Shown in pieces: positions 10,801 to 22,346 of a DNA stretch of 64,000 nt. Where the stretch lies: the NCBI GenBank assembly GCA_018136815.1, contig CM030945.1:1483377-1547376 (forward strand), given 5' to 3'. The notes under the pieces are model-generated. The model saw only the letters and a program-made list of their open reading frames with translations. It did no database searches and had not been told where the DNA came from. Made by a program: the position numbers and the translations under genes. Position 1 is the first letter of the stretch; each line of letters begins with the position of its first letter. Source of the DNA: Isochrysis galbana. Lineage: Eukaryota > Haptophyta > Isochrysidales > Isochrysidaceae.

Positions 10801-11174
10801 CTGCGGACGCGTATCCACCACTTGAGGACATGGACGAGGCAAGCGGTGCCGCTCGCGCAGTGGAGCGTGGCCTTGACGGGCCGTCGCCGATCGGCTGGCT
10901 CGGGCTCGATCTGGTGGCGGCCATGCGGCGGCAGCAGCCGTTCATGCGGGACATGCTCGACGCGCAGGTGGCGTACACGAGCGACGGCGCGCTGGTCCAG
11001 GCGGTGGGCGACTACCGCATCTTCCTTGACCGCATCCACCACGTCCATCACACTGAGCTTGTACCGACGCCACTCGTGGATCTAATCTGGCACACGCACA
11101 TGCTGCACCCGAGGCGGTATGGGCGGGAGACGCGCCAGCTGGCTGGCTGCTTCGTTGATCACGGCATTGATTGA
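7845..11174 (+). CDS. U-box / TKL kinase / UBL / 2OG oxygenase fusion, with in-frame TAG
   Basis: One frame of 1110 codons, single exon. Approximate domains in order: U-box at residues 5-70 ([20 protein letters not shown]); tyrosine-kinase-like kinase at 80-345, with [15 protein letters not shown] and APE motifs and an atypical [11 protein letters not shown] glycine loop; an alpha-helical armadillo-like stretch at 350-600; a ubiquitin-like domain at 603-681 ([15 protein letters not shown]); and a prolyl-4-hydroxylase-type 2OG-Fe(II) domain at 720-885, with HCD (H814, D816), distal H864 and a following RRGVRY. The C-terminus has two HT(H/L)(M/L)LHPR-type segments typical of GRDP/DUF1399 proteins. 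A TAG at 8385-8387 interrupts the kinase between LAIL and QVCAGM, where kinases of this group have Gln or similar. The frame stays open on both sides, so nonsense mutation, base error, readthrough and recoding are all possible. The Met at 7845 precedes the U-box directly; the frame also has an upstream ATG at 7803. Expected role: E3 ligase plus signalling kinase, cytosolic. Confidence 0.85.
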
Positions 11175-11588
11175 GGTTGTCGCGACCCCGTGGGCTTGCT
11201 GCTTCGGCTCCGCTTTCGTACGTGAGTGTTCGAGATGTGCTGCTGCTCACCAATGCTGATTGATGCGCTCGGCGCGACACGACGCTGCAGCACACATCCT
11301 TGTAGGGAGAATTCCGAACTCCGCTCTGCGCCAGCGCATTTGTTCAAAAAAAATCGAATATTAAAACTCTACCCTGGCCCCTGGATCTGGATAGTCAAGT
11401 GCGAATACGCTAAGGGTGGAGGAGTGTGTGAAGGTGTGCCGTGTACACGCCACTACGGACCCCACGTATCCCTCCTCCCTCCCTATTGCCTGCCCCCCTC
11501 AAGTGCTCAACGCCGGCCTATGTCCGGTCAATTCAGGCCCCATGGGAAGATGAGGATGTGCACTACTTTCCTGGCCTTAAATAATAAA
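11175..11588. other. Intergenic, no recognisable gene
   Basis: Downstream of the fusion gene. Short ORFs only. Near 11565-11588 it becomes an ATA/AAT-rich tail that belongs to the adjoining minus-strand repeat. Confidence 0.4.
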
Positions 11589-11913
11589 TAATGTTATATC
11601 CTAGCCAACCCCACTAACTAATTGGACATAACGTTTCAGGCTCCCGGAATCCCGCCATGCCTGACGGGCCAGGTGTCCGAGTGATACCGTGGGGTGGGGG
11701 CACTGCCCCCTCCCCTCGATATTTGTCCTACCTCCCCCCAGTGCACGCACCGACCCCGCGCACGTGCGTCCTCTCCTCGAGTCCACGCACGCTGGGGGAA
11801 AACCCCTTTCGGGTAAAAACAACGCAAGGGGGGGGGCACTCGTGAGATAGGAGCCCAGAAGCGCTGATCTCTGCTCGCCGAAGCGAGTGGCCGCGGCAAG
11901 CCGCGGCCCTTCC
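11589..11913 (-). repeat. 325-bp retroposon module fused to a transposase
   Basis: About 90% identical to 48434-48752 from the ATGTTATATCCTAGCC end to the CCGCGGCCCTTCC end. On the minus strand the module ends in ACATT followed by an ATT/TTA-rich tail, as in the 48.4-kb copy. Here its upstream neighbour is a truncated transposase rather than the body seen at 48.9 kb. Confidence 0.8.
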
Positions 11914-12640
11914 GCTGGCAACTTCAGCTTACCTGTGTGAGTATACACGTAGAACCATTTTTCGTCCAAGTCCACGTGCTCCTCCCAGGGGTTGCCCAAA
12001 TTTTCGTGCGCCCACTCCAAGCGAGCTTCACACATTGCGTCGGTGAGCGCTGGCCGCGTTGACATACCGACAATAATGCGCCATTTCTTGCTCTTCATGT
12101 ATCGACACACCGTGGCCCGCGGAAGACCAAGAAGCTCCTCAATCTCCGAGAATGTCAAGTCGTAGGCGTTTTCACGAAGGGCGTTTTCCAATGCCTCTGC
12201 CTCCTCCTCGCCGATGCGCGTTGGTCTGCCGCCCGCCCCCTTGCGCGAGGCTGGCAGCTTCCCGCTCCTCTGCGAGCCTCTTGGCGACCTTGGCCGGGTA
12301 CTGCGGCCCGACATCGTACTTCTCACACAGCTGTGTGAGGGCGCGGCGCCACTCCGCGCTATTCTTCCGCCCAGGCAGCCTTTCGTACGCCAACCCAATC
12401 GCCGCTTGGCGATTGGGCGTCAGGCTGCAGCGTCGCTTGGCCGGCCGGCCGTGCTCGTCACTGCGCTCCCCTTCCGGGGTGCGGGGAGGTGGAGGGCTCA
12501 GGGGTGGGCTCCTTTTGCCGCCTTGCCTGCCTCGCCACACATAGGCACCGCCTGTGCGCCTGCCATGCTGCTTGGGCTCCGCGACCTTCAGCCGCCCCAT
12601 CCCGATCCCGGGAGATTTCGCGCCAATCGCTCCCGCCGCC
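11913..12640 (-). pseudogene. Tc1/mariner-type transposase, 5' half, frameshifted
   Basis: Starting near the Met at 12600, the minus strand encodes a basic N-terminus, then LTPNRQAAIGLAYERLPGRK. A frameshift near 12236-12250, within a G-rich run, leads to a helix-turn-helix (FSEIEELLGLPRATVCRYMK) and LEWAHENL. The first catalytic Asp of a DDE transposase follows in the motif VDLDEKWFYVYT. The ORF then joins the 325-bp retroposon module at about 11913, so the second Asp and the last acidic residue are missing. It cannot encode an active enzyme. The order HTH then DEKWFY is characteristic of mariner-like transposases of plants, oomycetes and algae. Confidence 0.8.
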
Positions 12641-12913
12641 CAATTTCGCCTAAGTCCAACAAAGAAAATCGCCAATTTCAAGGGTTTTTCGACGTCTAAG
12701 CGCCCCCCCTTCGATGGTGCCTAAAGCCAGCGTGTACCCGAAATCTTCACCTGAGATCCCGGGTTTCTACGTTAAACGCCGTGTCAACATTTCTACAAAA
12801 ATTCTGAGTTTTGGAACGGAGGTCTAGTACATTCAAGGAGAGGGGCGATCTCTCTCTCCCCTCTCTCTCTCTCTTCTCCCCTCTCTCCTTCCTCTCTCTT
12901 CCTCTCCCGCCGG

Positions 12914-14048
12914 ATGCGACGCTCTCGCTGCCGTCCACTGGTGCTTCTGGCGTTGCTGGTGGGGCGTGCGGCGTGCCTGCGTGTCTGCGTGCTCTCCAAG
13001 ATCATCCTCGACCGCGTGGGCGACGTCGCAGCCCCTCGGATCGGTGGAGGAGGCGCACAGGCCGCGGTGGGTGCTCTTCTTGCAGCGGGAGAGGGCGAGT
13101 GCCGTCTTCTGGCACCTGCGGGCATAGACCTGGATGCACGCCTCCTAGGCGAGCTCGAGGCGCGAGGTGTGGTGGCTGACATTCACTTGCTGCCCGAGGT
13201 CGAGCGCACGCCTGGAGAAGATATCGTCTACGATGGGGAGGAGATGAGGTGGGTACCCATTGGATGGGAGGACTGGGGGAAGCTTACAGAGTGGGTGCCG
13301 CCTGTCGACAACCTGGAGCTCGACGCTCTTCACGTGCTCGTCGAGGGTGGCGGTCAAGGCGAGGTGGAGGCGGCACTGCGCTGCGCCAGCCGCCCAAACC
13401 CGCCATTCCTCTCTCTAGAGCCTGTGATGCACATTGTAGATGCTCACGCTGTCGAGGGGCTACAACGAGTGAGCANNNNNNNNNNNNNNNNNNNNNNNNN
13501 NNNNNNNNNNNNNNNNNNNNNNNNNNNNNNNNNNNNNNNNNNNNNNNNNNNNNNNNNNNNNNNNNNNNNNNNNNNGGCTAGCCGATGTGATCTCGCCCGA
13601 TCTTGTCACCGCCACGCGCATAGCCACCCTTGCTTCGGTACCGCTGTGTGCGAATTCAGCGATAGGGTCGCGGAAATCGCTCGATCGGGCGATTCCGGCC
13701 ATTGCACGAGGATGTGCACACGCCTTGGAGCTACGCGAGGACGCTGTGCTAGCCATTCGCGACGGCCGGCGCGGTTCATACCTCTTGAGCCCGTCCTATG
13801 GCACAATAAATGGGCGGCATCTATTACACGTGCCAAGCTTCAGCGTCGACGTGATTGACCCAACAGGCGCTGGGAATGCCTACGCGGGCGCTATCTGCGC
13901 AACGCTAGCCATGGGCATGGGGGTAGCGGAGGCTGCAACGTACGCATCAGCTGTTGGTGCCGCCTTTGTTTCGGTCGACTCGTGGGCACCGAGGGAAATG
14001 CGGGCGAGTCGAGAGTGGGTCAGGGAAATGGTGCGCTCGAGATGCTAG
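12914..14048 (+). CDS. PfkB-family carbohydrate-kinase-like protein, Mak32 type (contains gap)
   Basis: The N-terminal part (12914-13475) begins with a hydrophobic stretch (LVLLALLVG) that could be a signal or targeting sequence. It carries GGGGAQAAVGA, the PfkB sugar-binding glycine motif, and later FLSLEP. After the 100-N gap the frame resumes in ADVISPDLVTA and continues to DPTGAGNAYAGA (about 13857-13892) and a TAG stop. Known PfkB kinases have GAGD, the Asp being the catalytic base. Here it is Asn, as I recall for the fungal Mak32 group. Catalysis as a sugar kinase is therefore doubtful. The two parts are in different frames numerically, but the gap length is nominal. No intron is obvious outside the gap. 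Confidence 0.75.
13476..13575. other. Scaffold gap (100 N)
   Basis: Exactly 100 N, a conventional gap of unknown true length, inside the PfkB-like gene. Confidence 0.99.
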
Positions 14049-14449
14049 TCAATGTAAAATCAGGGTGTGATGACAAATGACATATGATGATGACCATCCT
14101 AAGCGGTTGCTTACAATGCTTAGTATCGCAAAACGTCATGTGTCGGCTTGGCCGGTAGGCCATTGCGGACGCCTCCTCCTGCTTGCTATGTACAAGAATG
14201 CACACGAAGGGAGACTGTCGTTTAACTACTGCTTCATCGGCTTGCGGTAGGCAGCAGGGCGCGGCTGACGGGGCTGCATGAGACATGCCATCCTCGACCT
14301 TGTTGTACCACGAAAATCTGGCAAGGGAGCGCGTCATTTTCGAAGACACTCAGACTCGGACGAATCGGCTTGAGCGATTCATCATCCACTGTCGATCTAT
14401 CATTGCGCAAACCGGTCGCCCTGGCCCACCGCCACTAGCCCGGTCACTC
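14049..14449. other. Intergenic, nothing recognised
   Basis: Between the PfkB-like gene and the dispersed repeat at 14450. Short ORFs only. Confidence 0.4.
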
Positions 14450-14740
14450 ACTATGGGGGTCCTCTCCGTCATCGCGCCCCGATTCCCTCCTCCTTGCACC
14501 GTCCCGATCGGGGATCGGCCCTTCCCCCCTCTCCTCTCTCCCCCCCGGTCCCCCGCGAAAGCCCTCTCCCCCCTCTCCCCTCCCGTCTTCCCCTGAGTGC
14601 TTCCTTGAGTTTCCGGCCCCCTTTCCGTCTATTACTTTCCCGCTTTCCCGCGCGTTTCCCCCCACCCACCCCCACGCGTGACGTTTTCTCTCGGTGTCCC
14701 GTATACGTTCTGAGCCGTCGCCCGAGTGCCCTCCGTGCCC
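14450..14740. repeat. Dispersed repeat, partner at 220-550
   Basis: Shares the same ordered pyrimidine-rich blocks as 220-550. Similarity fades into unrelated sequence after about 14740. Confidence 0.65.
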
Positions 14741-15055
14741 CTCCCGTCCGCTCCTCGTCTCTGTTCCCGTGCTGCAGTGCTCCGTGATGGCCGAGTGTGC
14801 GCCAGTGTCTTCGGCCTTGTCCCCGCGTGCTCCCCCGGTCCCTCAACACTCGCCCCCCATGCCCCGGAGGAGCCATACATCTCATGCTACATCTCATCTG
14901 CCATTCGCACCCTGCCACACCACAGCCACAGCTCCACCCAGCTTACCAGCTCACCAAAAAGCTCAACTAATGACTAATGCAACAAATGGCAACAGCAACA
15001 ATCTATAAGTCGCATTGTATGCGCTTACGCTTACGCAAGTGACAAGGGTCAAGTT

Positions 15056-15092
15056 GTGAGTGGGTGGGTGGGCGGGTGTGGTGTGTGTATGT

Positions 15093-15138
<46 letters not shown>

Positions 15139-15150
15139 GGGGGGGGGGCT
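15056..15150 (+). repeat. (GT)n and G-run microsatellite
   Basis: GTGGGTGGGC repeats pass into (GT)n and then into a G run of about 30 bases with one or two interruptions. G-quadruplex-prone. It lies downstream of the convergent DnaJ gene. Confidence 0.9.
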
Positions 15151-15296
15151 GCGGGGGAACACCCCAGGAGGCGAACCGCCAATGCAGCAGACAGCAAGGG
15201 AGAGTCGACCTTGTTTGACAAGTAAAGCGCTATCAATCAACAAGCCGCGCTATCATTCTCCATTTTTCACACACTGATGGACTCGGACAAAGCAAT

Positions 15297-15971
15297 TCAG
15301 GCACCATGAAGGTGCGTCGGCGTGCCGCCAGCGAAGAAACCCCGGCAGCAGCATGTATAGCAGCACCCGAGACACATCATTGCGGGTACCCACTCAACGG
15401 CAGTCGTCACTGCCGGCCCAACGATAGGGACGCGTTGCATGGTCTGTGGGACGAGCATCGCGGCAAGGGCTTGGCCAGGCGAGCCATTGAACTGGATGCT
15501 TGTATATGAGCCGCCGGCCCCCGAGCGCGACACGTACGTGTATTCCCCTTTGCCTGCGTCCTCCTCGTGCTCCTCGGACGTCCCATCCGGGTGGATGGTG
15601 ACAGTCACTCGCTTGCCTCCACGCACGAGCGAGCCTTGCACCATCATCCCTGGGCGCCACTCCGAGGCGAGCGACTCTCCAAAGTTCTCGCGGAAAATAG
15701 CGGCGGCCCGGTGCATCCCGAACGGGCCACTGAAGTTGGGCCCCGCCGCGAGGGCTGAGTCGGTCCCACGGTCGTAAGCAGTGCGGGACACCTCATCCGA
15801 CAGAACCTCGTACGCCTCGCCCAGCTGGACGAAGCGCTTCTCGGCGACTTCGCGCTGCTGTGGGTTCTTATCCGGGTGCCAGCGCAATGCCTGTGTACGG
15901 TACGCGCGCCGGATCTCAGCCGTGCTCGCACTACGGGACACGCCCAACACCTCGTAGTGCGACTGCGCCAT
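15297..15971 (-). CDS. DnaJ-domain (Hsp40-like) protein
   Basis: Single-exon protein of 224 residues from the Met at 15971. The J-domain occupies about residues 3-68: [13 protein letters not shown], then the HPD motif in [10 protein letters not shown] that stimulates Hsp70 ATPase, then [17 protein letters not shown]. After it come a Gly/Phe-poor linker, a segment rich in charged residues and a Cys-rich hydrophobic C-terminus ([14 protein letters not shown]) that may be lipid-modified or membrane-associated. It has no CXXCXGXG zinc repeats, so it is class III. The frame stays open upstream to a Met at 16076, which would add 35 residues; the inner Met directly precedes the J-domain and is preferred. 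Confidence 0.85.
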   Translation of the reverse strand: MAQSHYEVLGVSRSASTAEIRRAYRTQALRWHPDKNPQQREVAEKRFVQLGEAYEVLSDEVSRTAYDRGTDSALAAGPNFSGPFGMHRAAAIFRENFGESLASEWRPGMMVQGSLVRGGKRVTVTIHPDGTSEEHEEDAGKGEYTYVSRSGAGGSYTSIQFNGSPGQALAAMLVPQTMQRVPIVGPAVTTAVEWVPAMMCLGCCYTCCCRGFFAGGTPTHLHGA

Positions 15972-17224
15972 CGCCGCACACGCCCGGCGCGTCGAGCAGA
16001 AGCAAAGCTCTCGGTCGCAATCTATTCCTATCTTTACATTGTTATTCTCTAGAGTACTCCCCATGGCGGTACTCATATAGAGTAGGCTTGGAAGAGGGGA
16101 GCGATATTGATATTGAGGAGGTGGGGGGATGCAGCGATGAGGATGAGGCCAGCGAGGCTAGTAAAACAGAGGAGGGAGATTTGCAGACTGAGACCTCTCG
16201 CTCTCGATGATGTCCAACGACGCTCGTGGCGTTGCACAGCGCACAGCGCGGCCATAGCATAGGCTCCTCTCTGCCTGGAGCCCAAGGGGGGGGGGGCGTC
16301 AGAGCAATGAGTAGGCCGCGAGGCCACGGCAGGCCTGTGGGTGTGAGCATCGCACCCAGCCCTAGGGTTTGGGCAGGTGTGGCAAGGCCCCTCTGCCTGC
16401 GCCAAGTGGCGAGGCAGGAGGCAGGGGGGCGCGCGGTTCCCTCCCCCGATCAGGGGGGGCCGGAGAGAGGGGAGAGAGCGTGGCCTCCCGCCCACTCCCC
16501 CGGCATCCAGCATGCGAACCAAGAACCAAGTCTTAACTTTGTTGCGCTCCATCGCCAAAACCGTCAACAAGAAACGGCTACTCTTCAGATTTTTTTCAAG
16601 TTCGCGATTGCAATAAGGAATAGGAAACATATACACATACATACACATATGCCACATGCGCGCGCGGACGCACATCATCGCATGCTGTTGTGGACTGCGT
16701 GATGTTGATGCACATGCTGCACGCGCACATACATCAACAACCCAATGCGTCAAACGACATTTCATTGCGACGGAAAGAAATGGGGAGAGCGAGAAGAATG
16801 GCAGGACCCAACATGGCCAATCAAAGAGAAAAGCTGAGGGCCCGCCCTGGCGAGACCGAGGGCGCCCGCCGTCCTAACGGGTGCAATAAGCCAGCACATA
16901 TGATGATCTGTATGTATAGGCGCCCACGGCTGCTGTCCACGTCATCTACACCTCTACGGAAAGGTGGAGCACAGCCTGGGCTGGGTATCGCGAGCCGCGG
17001 CGTTTTCCACGGTTCGCACTCGCGCGCGCTGAGCAGCGCACCCCTTGACGCAGCGCGCCGCGCCGCGCGTTTGCGGATATTCTCGATCGACGGTGCTCGC
17101 TCGTACCGCGTCTGGCGGGCGTGCTCGCCGCGCTTCCGGTGGAGAAGTCTTCGACCGGTGAGCGCCTGCCCTCGAGCTGACCAATCCAACGCACGGTTTT
17201 GCGAGCTTGCACTTTGGTGGGATC
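15972..17224. other. Intergenic, no recognisable gene
   Basis: Contains a poly-G run near 16290 and a GC-rich segment (16300-16500) that resembles the bodies of the retroposon-like repeats at 42.1 and 48.9 kb in composition only. No coherent coding signal on either strand. Confidence 0.35.
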
Positions 17225-19112
17225 TTATGCCTGGACGGTCCAAGGCGCCTTTTGGATGTAGCCGGACAGGAGCTGCGACACCTCACCCGGTACGGCGGCG
17301 TCGAGCGCGCCCTTGAATTGAAGGGCGGTCCGCTGCGGGTCGATGAGCTTGTCCAGCCCGAATAGCCCGATGCGGAACGTCTTGGTGCCCTCGGGCTCGC
17401 CTGGTAGCAAGGGATGAGCGAGGTAAGCGGGTTAGTTTGGCCACGGCGCATCGGGCGGGGGCAGCGGGTGGCACATCGACCGGCGCGCGCCGAGCCGCGC
17501 TTGCCAACGCGCGCACCGATCATGAAGGGCACGCCTGCTGCGATTTGTGTCCCCGCGCCCGCAAACTTGCCAGCGATGCCCGCGTCATTGGTATGCACGA
17601 CGACGACGCCCGGCGCCTGGAAGCCGGGCGCGGCGACACGCACGAGCCCTTTCTCCTCGCAGAGCATCTTGTGGACAATGTCACCTGGCGAAACGGGTAG
17701 GCGGGCGAGGCGCGAGACGGCGGATAAGTGGGCGCACGCAGCGCGACGGCGCTCGCAGCGCGACGGCTGCCGCAACGCGGGCGGCGCAAGTGCGCACCTA
17801 GCACCCAGGCATTCTCCGTCGCCTTCTTGAAGCCGAAGCCCCGCGTCTCGAGCATAACATCGCGGAATTGGACGAGGGCGTCAGTTGGCATCGTCGCATG
17901 GTACATAAATCCGCCTGGTGCAAGGAGAGCGCGCGGGTCATCCGCGCGCGCGGGTGAGGACGGGTAGGTTGCCCGAGACGGCTCGACGGGAGGCACTCAC
18001 GGGACAGTACGCACCATTCTCATAAGTCTCCATCACCTCTAGCCACTTGCGGAGGTCGCACACAAACGAGGATGAGCGCGTGGCCCGTACCGCATCCGTT
18101 CCGCGTTCTGAGAGCATCACGAGACCCTGAAGAAGGGCACAGCCGGCACAGGTTGGGCACGCAGGATGAGGGCGGCACGTCGCGGGTTGTGCGCGGGGCG
18201 AAGTGTCGCGAATGGTGAGCACGGGACGGCGTGCGCAGTCCGGCTCACCGCGCACGAGGGGCCAGTCCATCCCTTTTGCGGAGCCGAAATGAGTGCGTCG
18301 ACGCCGAGCTTTTTCATGTCAACCCATACGGTGCCAGAAGCGATGCAGTCGAGTACGAGAAGGCCGCCGACTGAGTGCACAGCCTACATGTCCGCGGAGG
18401 CAGACGACTGGGTGGAAGCGCTGCGGGCACACAGCAACGCATGAGGGGGCGCCCCACCTTGGAGAGCTGCATAATGTAGTCGTCGGGCAGGATCATCCCA
18501 GTAGACGTCTCAACATGCGGCGCGAAGACAACGCCCGGCCGTTCCTTCTCAATCGTGGCCACCACCTTGTTGATAGGATGCGGCGCGTATTGCTGCTGTG
18601 TATTGAGGTCGCCCTCCCAGAGTCCTCCACCCTCGGCAACGGACAAACCGTGCTTGGTGGCACGACGCCCGTCGACATTCTTGAGCGCATCAATTGGGCG
18701 CGCCTTGAGCACTGTGTGCTCGGTCGGGATGCCGCACTGCGAAAGGGGGGGGGGGGGGGGGCACGAGGCTCGAGTTTGGTTCGGGTGCGGGTGTGGGCGG
18801 TGCACCGGTGGGCATGGCACACTTGGTCGAAGATCTGGGTCCACCGGTAAGAGAAGTAGCCGTTGCGCAGGACGAGGGCCTTCTTGCCTGTGGCAAATTG
18901 TCGGGCGACCGCCTCCATGGCGTAGGTGCCCGAGCCTGCGTTGCCGCGGATGAGCCGGCAGAGCGCGTCAGAGTTGCTCGCGCCCTACAAGGCACTCATC
19001 GATACCATTCACCTGGGATGATGACCGCCTTGTGCGCGCTGTAGACCTCCTTGAGCATGTCTGAAATGTCATTCATCGCCTTTTTGAATGGGCTCGACAT
19101 GTGGTTCAATGC
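17225..19112 (-). CDS. Alanine-glyoxylate-type PLP aminotransferase, eight exons
   Basis: Fold-type I class V aminotransferase. Exons on the minus strand: 19112-19013, 18935-18823, 18736-18458, 18383-18249, 18126-18015, 17914-17798, 17684-17517 and 17400-17225. All seven introns are GT-AG, 74-116 bp long, and phases match at every junction. Recognisable segments: HMSSPF, AVIIPGSGTYAMEAVARQF across exons 1-2, FAPHVETSTG, LLVLDCIAS (PLP ring Asp), SAPQKGW with the Schiff-base Lys, YHATMPTDAL, and GVVVVHTNDAG. The N-terminus (about 20-30 residues with the PGP-type motif) must lie upstream of 19112, where a CATCAG acceptor is visible, but I could not find it. Family role: transamination of glyoxylate or pyruvate-type substrates, as in photorespiration. 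The C-terminus WTVQA is not a clear peroxisomal SKL signal. Confidence 0.85.
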
Positions 19113-19800
19113 CTGATGCAAAGGGTGAAGAGGCCGATGCAGTGAGGTGCCCGGTCTCGAGCTAACGCGGGTGGCGCGGGCAAGACTTGAGCTGAAAAAG
19201 TGAGAGACGTGGAAGCGGAACAGAGGAAACCGTACCCGATCTGCAGCAGGTGGAGGGGGGAAGGGCGTTAGTGCGAGGCGCATAGTGTGTGAGCTACAGG
19301 ATCGGAGAGCAGGTTAAGCGGCTAGCTGCCTTTCTCTTTACCGGTGTAGACCTACGATGCACAAGGGTCCACAGAAACGGACTTAGAATCTGCTGAGTGT
19401 ACAGTATGCCGGACACGCATGAGGCGGGAGAGTGGGTGTGTAGCTGGAGGCTGGGGCATGCGGAACGATGGGGACGTGGACAAGAAAAGGCTGGCTCACC
19501 ACACTGAATTCTAGAAGAGGCGACCTACGATGGAAAGAGTCAACAAGAGTGTAGTCAGCTCAAGCCAGGAGCATGGAGTCGCAACAGCGGTCAAAAAAGG
19601 GAAATGGAAGAGTGGAGCAGAAAGAAGGTCAAGCACATTCAGATGGACTAGAAGGGCACAGTTCGGGCGACAACACCAGGGCCTCTGAGGGACTCACTTT
19701 CGAAAGGGCGTGGTGAAGGACGTGCGAGTGGAGAGAGAGAAGTGGGGTGTGGGGATGCCTCAAGAAGGATGGGAGGAAGGGTAGGAAGCATCGTGTGCGG
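19113..19800. other. 5' flank of the aminotransferase gene
   Basis: Should hold the missing first exon and the promoter of the minus-strand aminotransferase. No coding segment could be identified. Confidence 0.35.
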
Positions 19801-19879
19801 CAATGGGGAGGGGGTGGCAGTCGGTGAGAGTGAAAGCGCACAGTGTGGGAGAGAGTGAGGCCAGGTCAAGGGTGCGGGT

Positions 19880-21075
<1,196 letters not shown>

Positions 21076-21889
21076 GCTGAGAGGGGGACACTCTGACCAA
21101 GAATGAGGGGATAAGTTAGTTTTGGACGTCGTAGTATTCACATATTGCCGGAGAGCAGCCGCAGCACCACCGTGGAGCGCGTGAAAGCAATCAGCGTTTT
21201 CATGTATATTTCGTGACAAGAACATGTCTCTCAACGAGGGTGCCCCCAGCCGCCCCTCTTCTCTTCTCCCGTGCTCTCTCGCTCTCCTTCTCTCCTCTTC
21301 TCCGCCCTTCGATTTCATCCGCGCCGCCGCGGCGGAGCAGTGTCTTCACACCACATTCACGCTCTATAGGATGAAATCGTGTAGGAGAAGTTGAACTATG
21401 TACAGAGTTGAGGTCGGCTAGAGGCTCTAGCTAGAGGCTAGAGGCGAGCGGAATCGGCTGTGGAGCATAAGAAAAAAAACCTTGAAAATCCCGCTACATG
21501 TGCGACGTGAGGCAGCCCAGGCTGGTGCTGCTCCCTTGTCGCATTCGCGATCGACCTTTTCTTTTAGAAGTTGTCTGCGTTTCTATGTCTATGTCCCCTC
21601 CTTGCTTCTTGCAGGCTAGGTCACTAGTCACCGTCGCGTCGTCCTACGTTCGCTCTCTTTGCCCTCGCCTCCTTTGTCGCCTATATCCAGATTGCTAAAA
21701 TCAAACCTGTTACGGGTCTTACCTCTGATGAGCAGAAACATGAGTGCCCAGCAGAAAAAGAAGAGAGAGGGAGAGAACGAGGGCCCGAGGGTCAAAACGT
21801 CAAAACGCAATTCGGACTCTGATCAGCCGGCCCCGGCCCTTCCGCCACTGCCATCAGGCGATTCCCCCCGTGCACTACTCACTACTGCT

Positions 21890-22175
21890 AGGGGGATAGA
21901 TAGGGGTGAAGGGCTTAGATTTACATATGGTCCGGTGGCCAGCATCCCCTCCCCCTCCCTCCCTTCCTTCCCCCCCCCCCCGTGTCAGAGCAAGGCTCAT
22001 CTCACTCTTGGAGATGGCCTGCGAGGGCGCGCCGGCAGCTAGCGCGGAATGCGGTTCTTGCGGGGAGCTCATGGAGCTTTCCTCGGGGGTGACTACGGGC
22101 ATGGTGATCGACGCACGACGCACGACGCACGGAGGGCGCGGAAGTGTGGAAGGAGGCTTGTGGGAGGTGGTGGCA
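21890..22175. repeat. Composite dispersed repeat
   Basis: 21890-21946 shares GGGTGAAGGGCTTAGAT and TATGGTCCGGTGGCC with 41860-41905. 21981-22175 is the inverted partner of 1024-1229. The poly-C run between them is low complexity. Confidence 0.7.
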
Positions 22176-22346
22176 GGCGACTGGGGGTGGCTCAGGCGCG
22201 TGCTTGGCTGGTATTGACTCGTTGACTCGGGGTATAGACTCGGGAACTCGGGGGGGCTCGCTTGGGAACACGGTGGGACTCGACGAAGTTGCTACAAAAA
22301 CACTCACAAGAAACCCAAACCCCAACGACCTTGGGCTCAGAAAACT

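Noticed and set aside
15056-15243. Gly-rich and Pro/His-rich ORFs at the GT/G run
   Set aside because: Microsatellite translation only.
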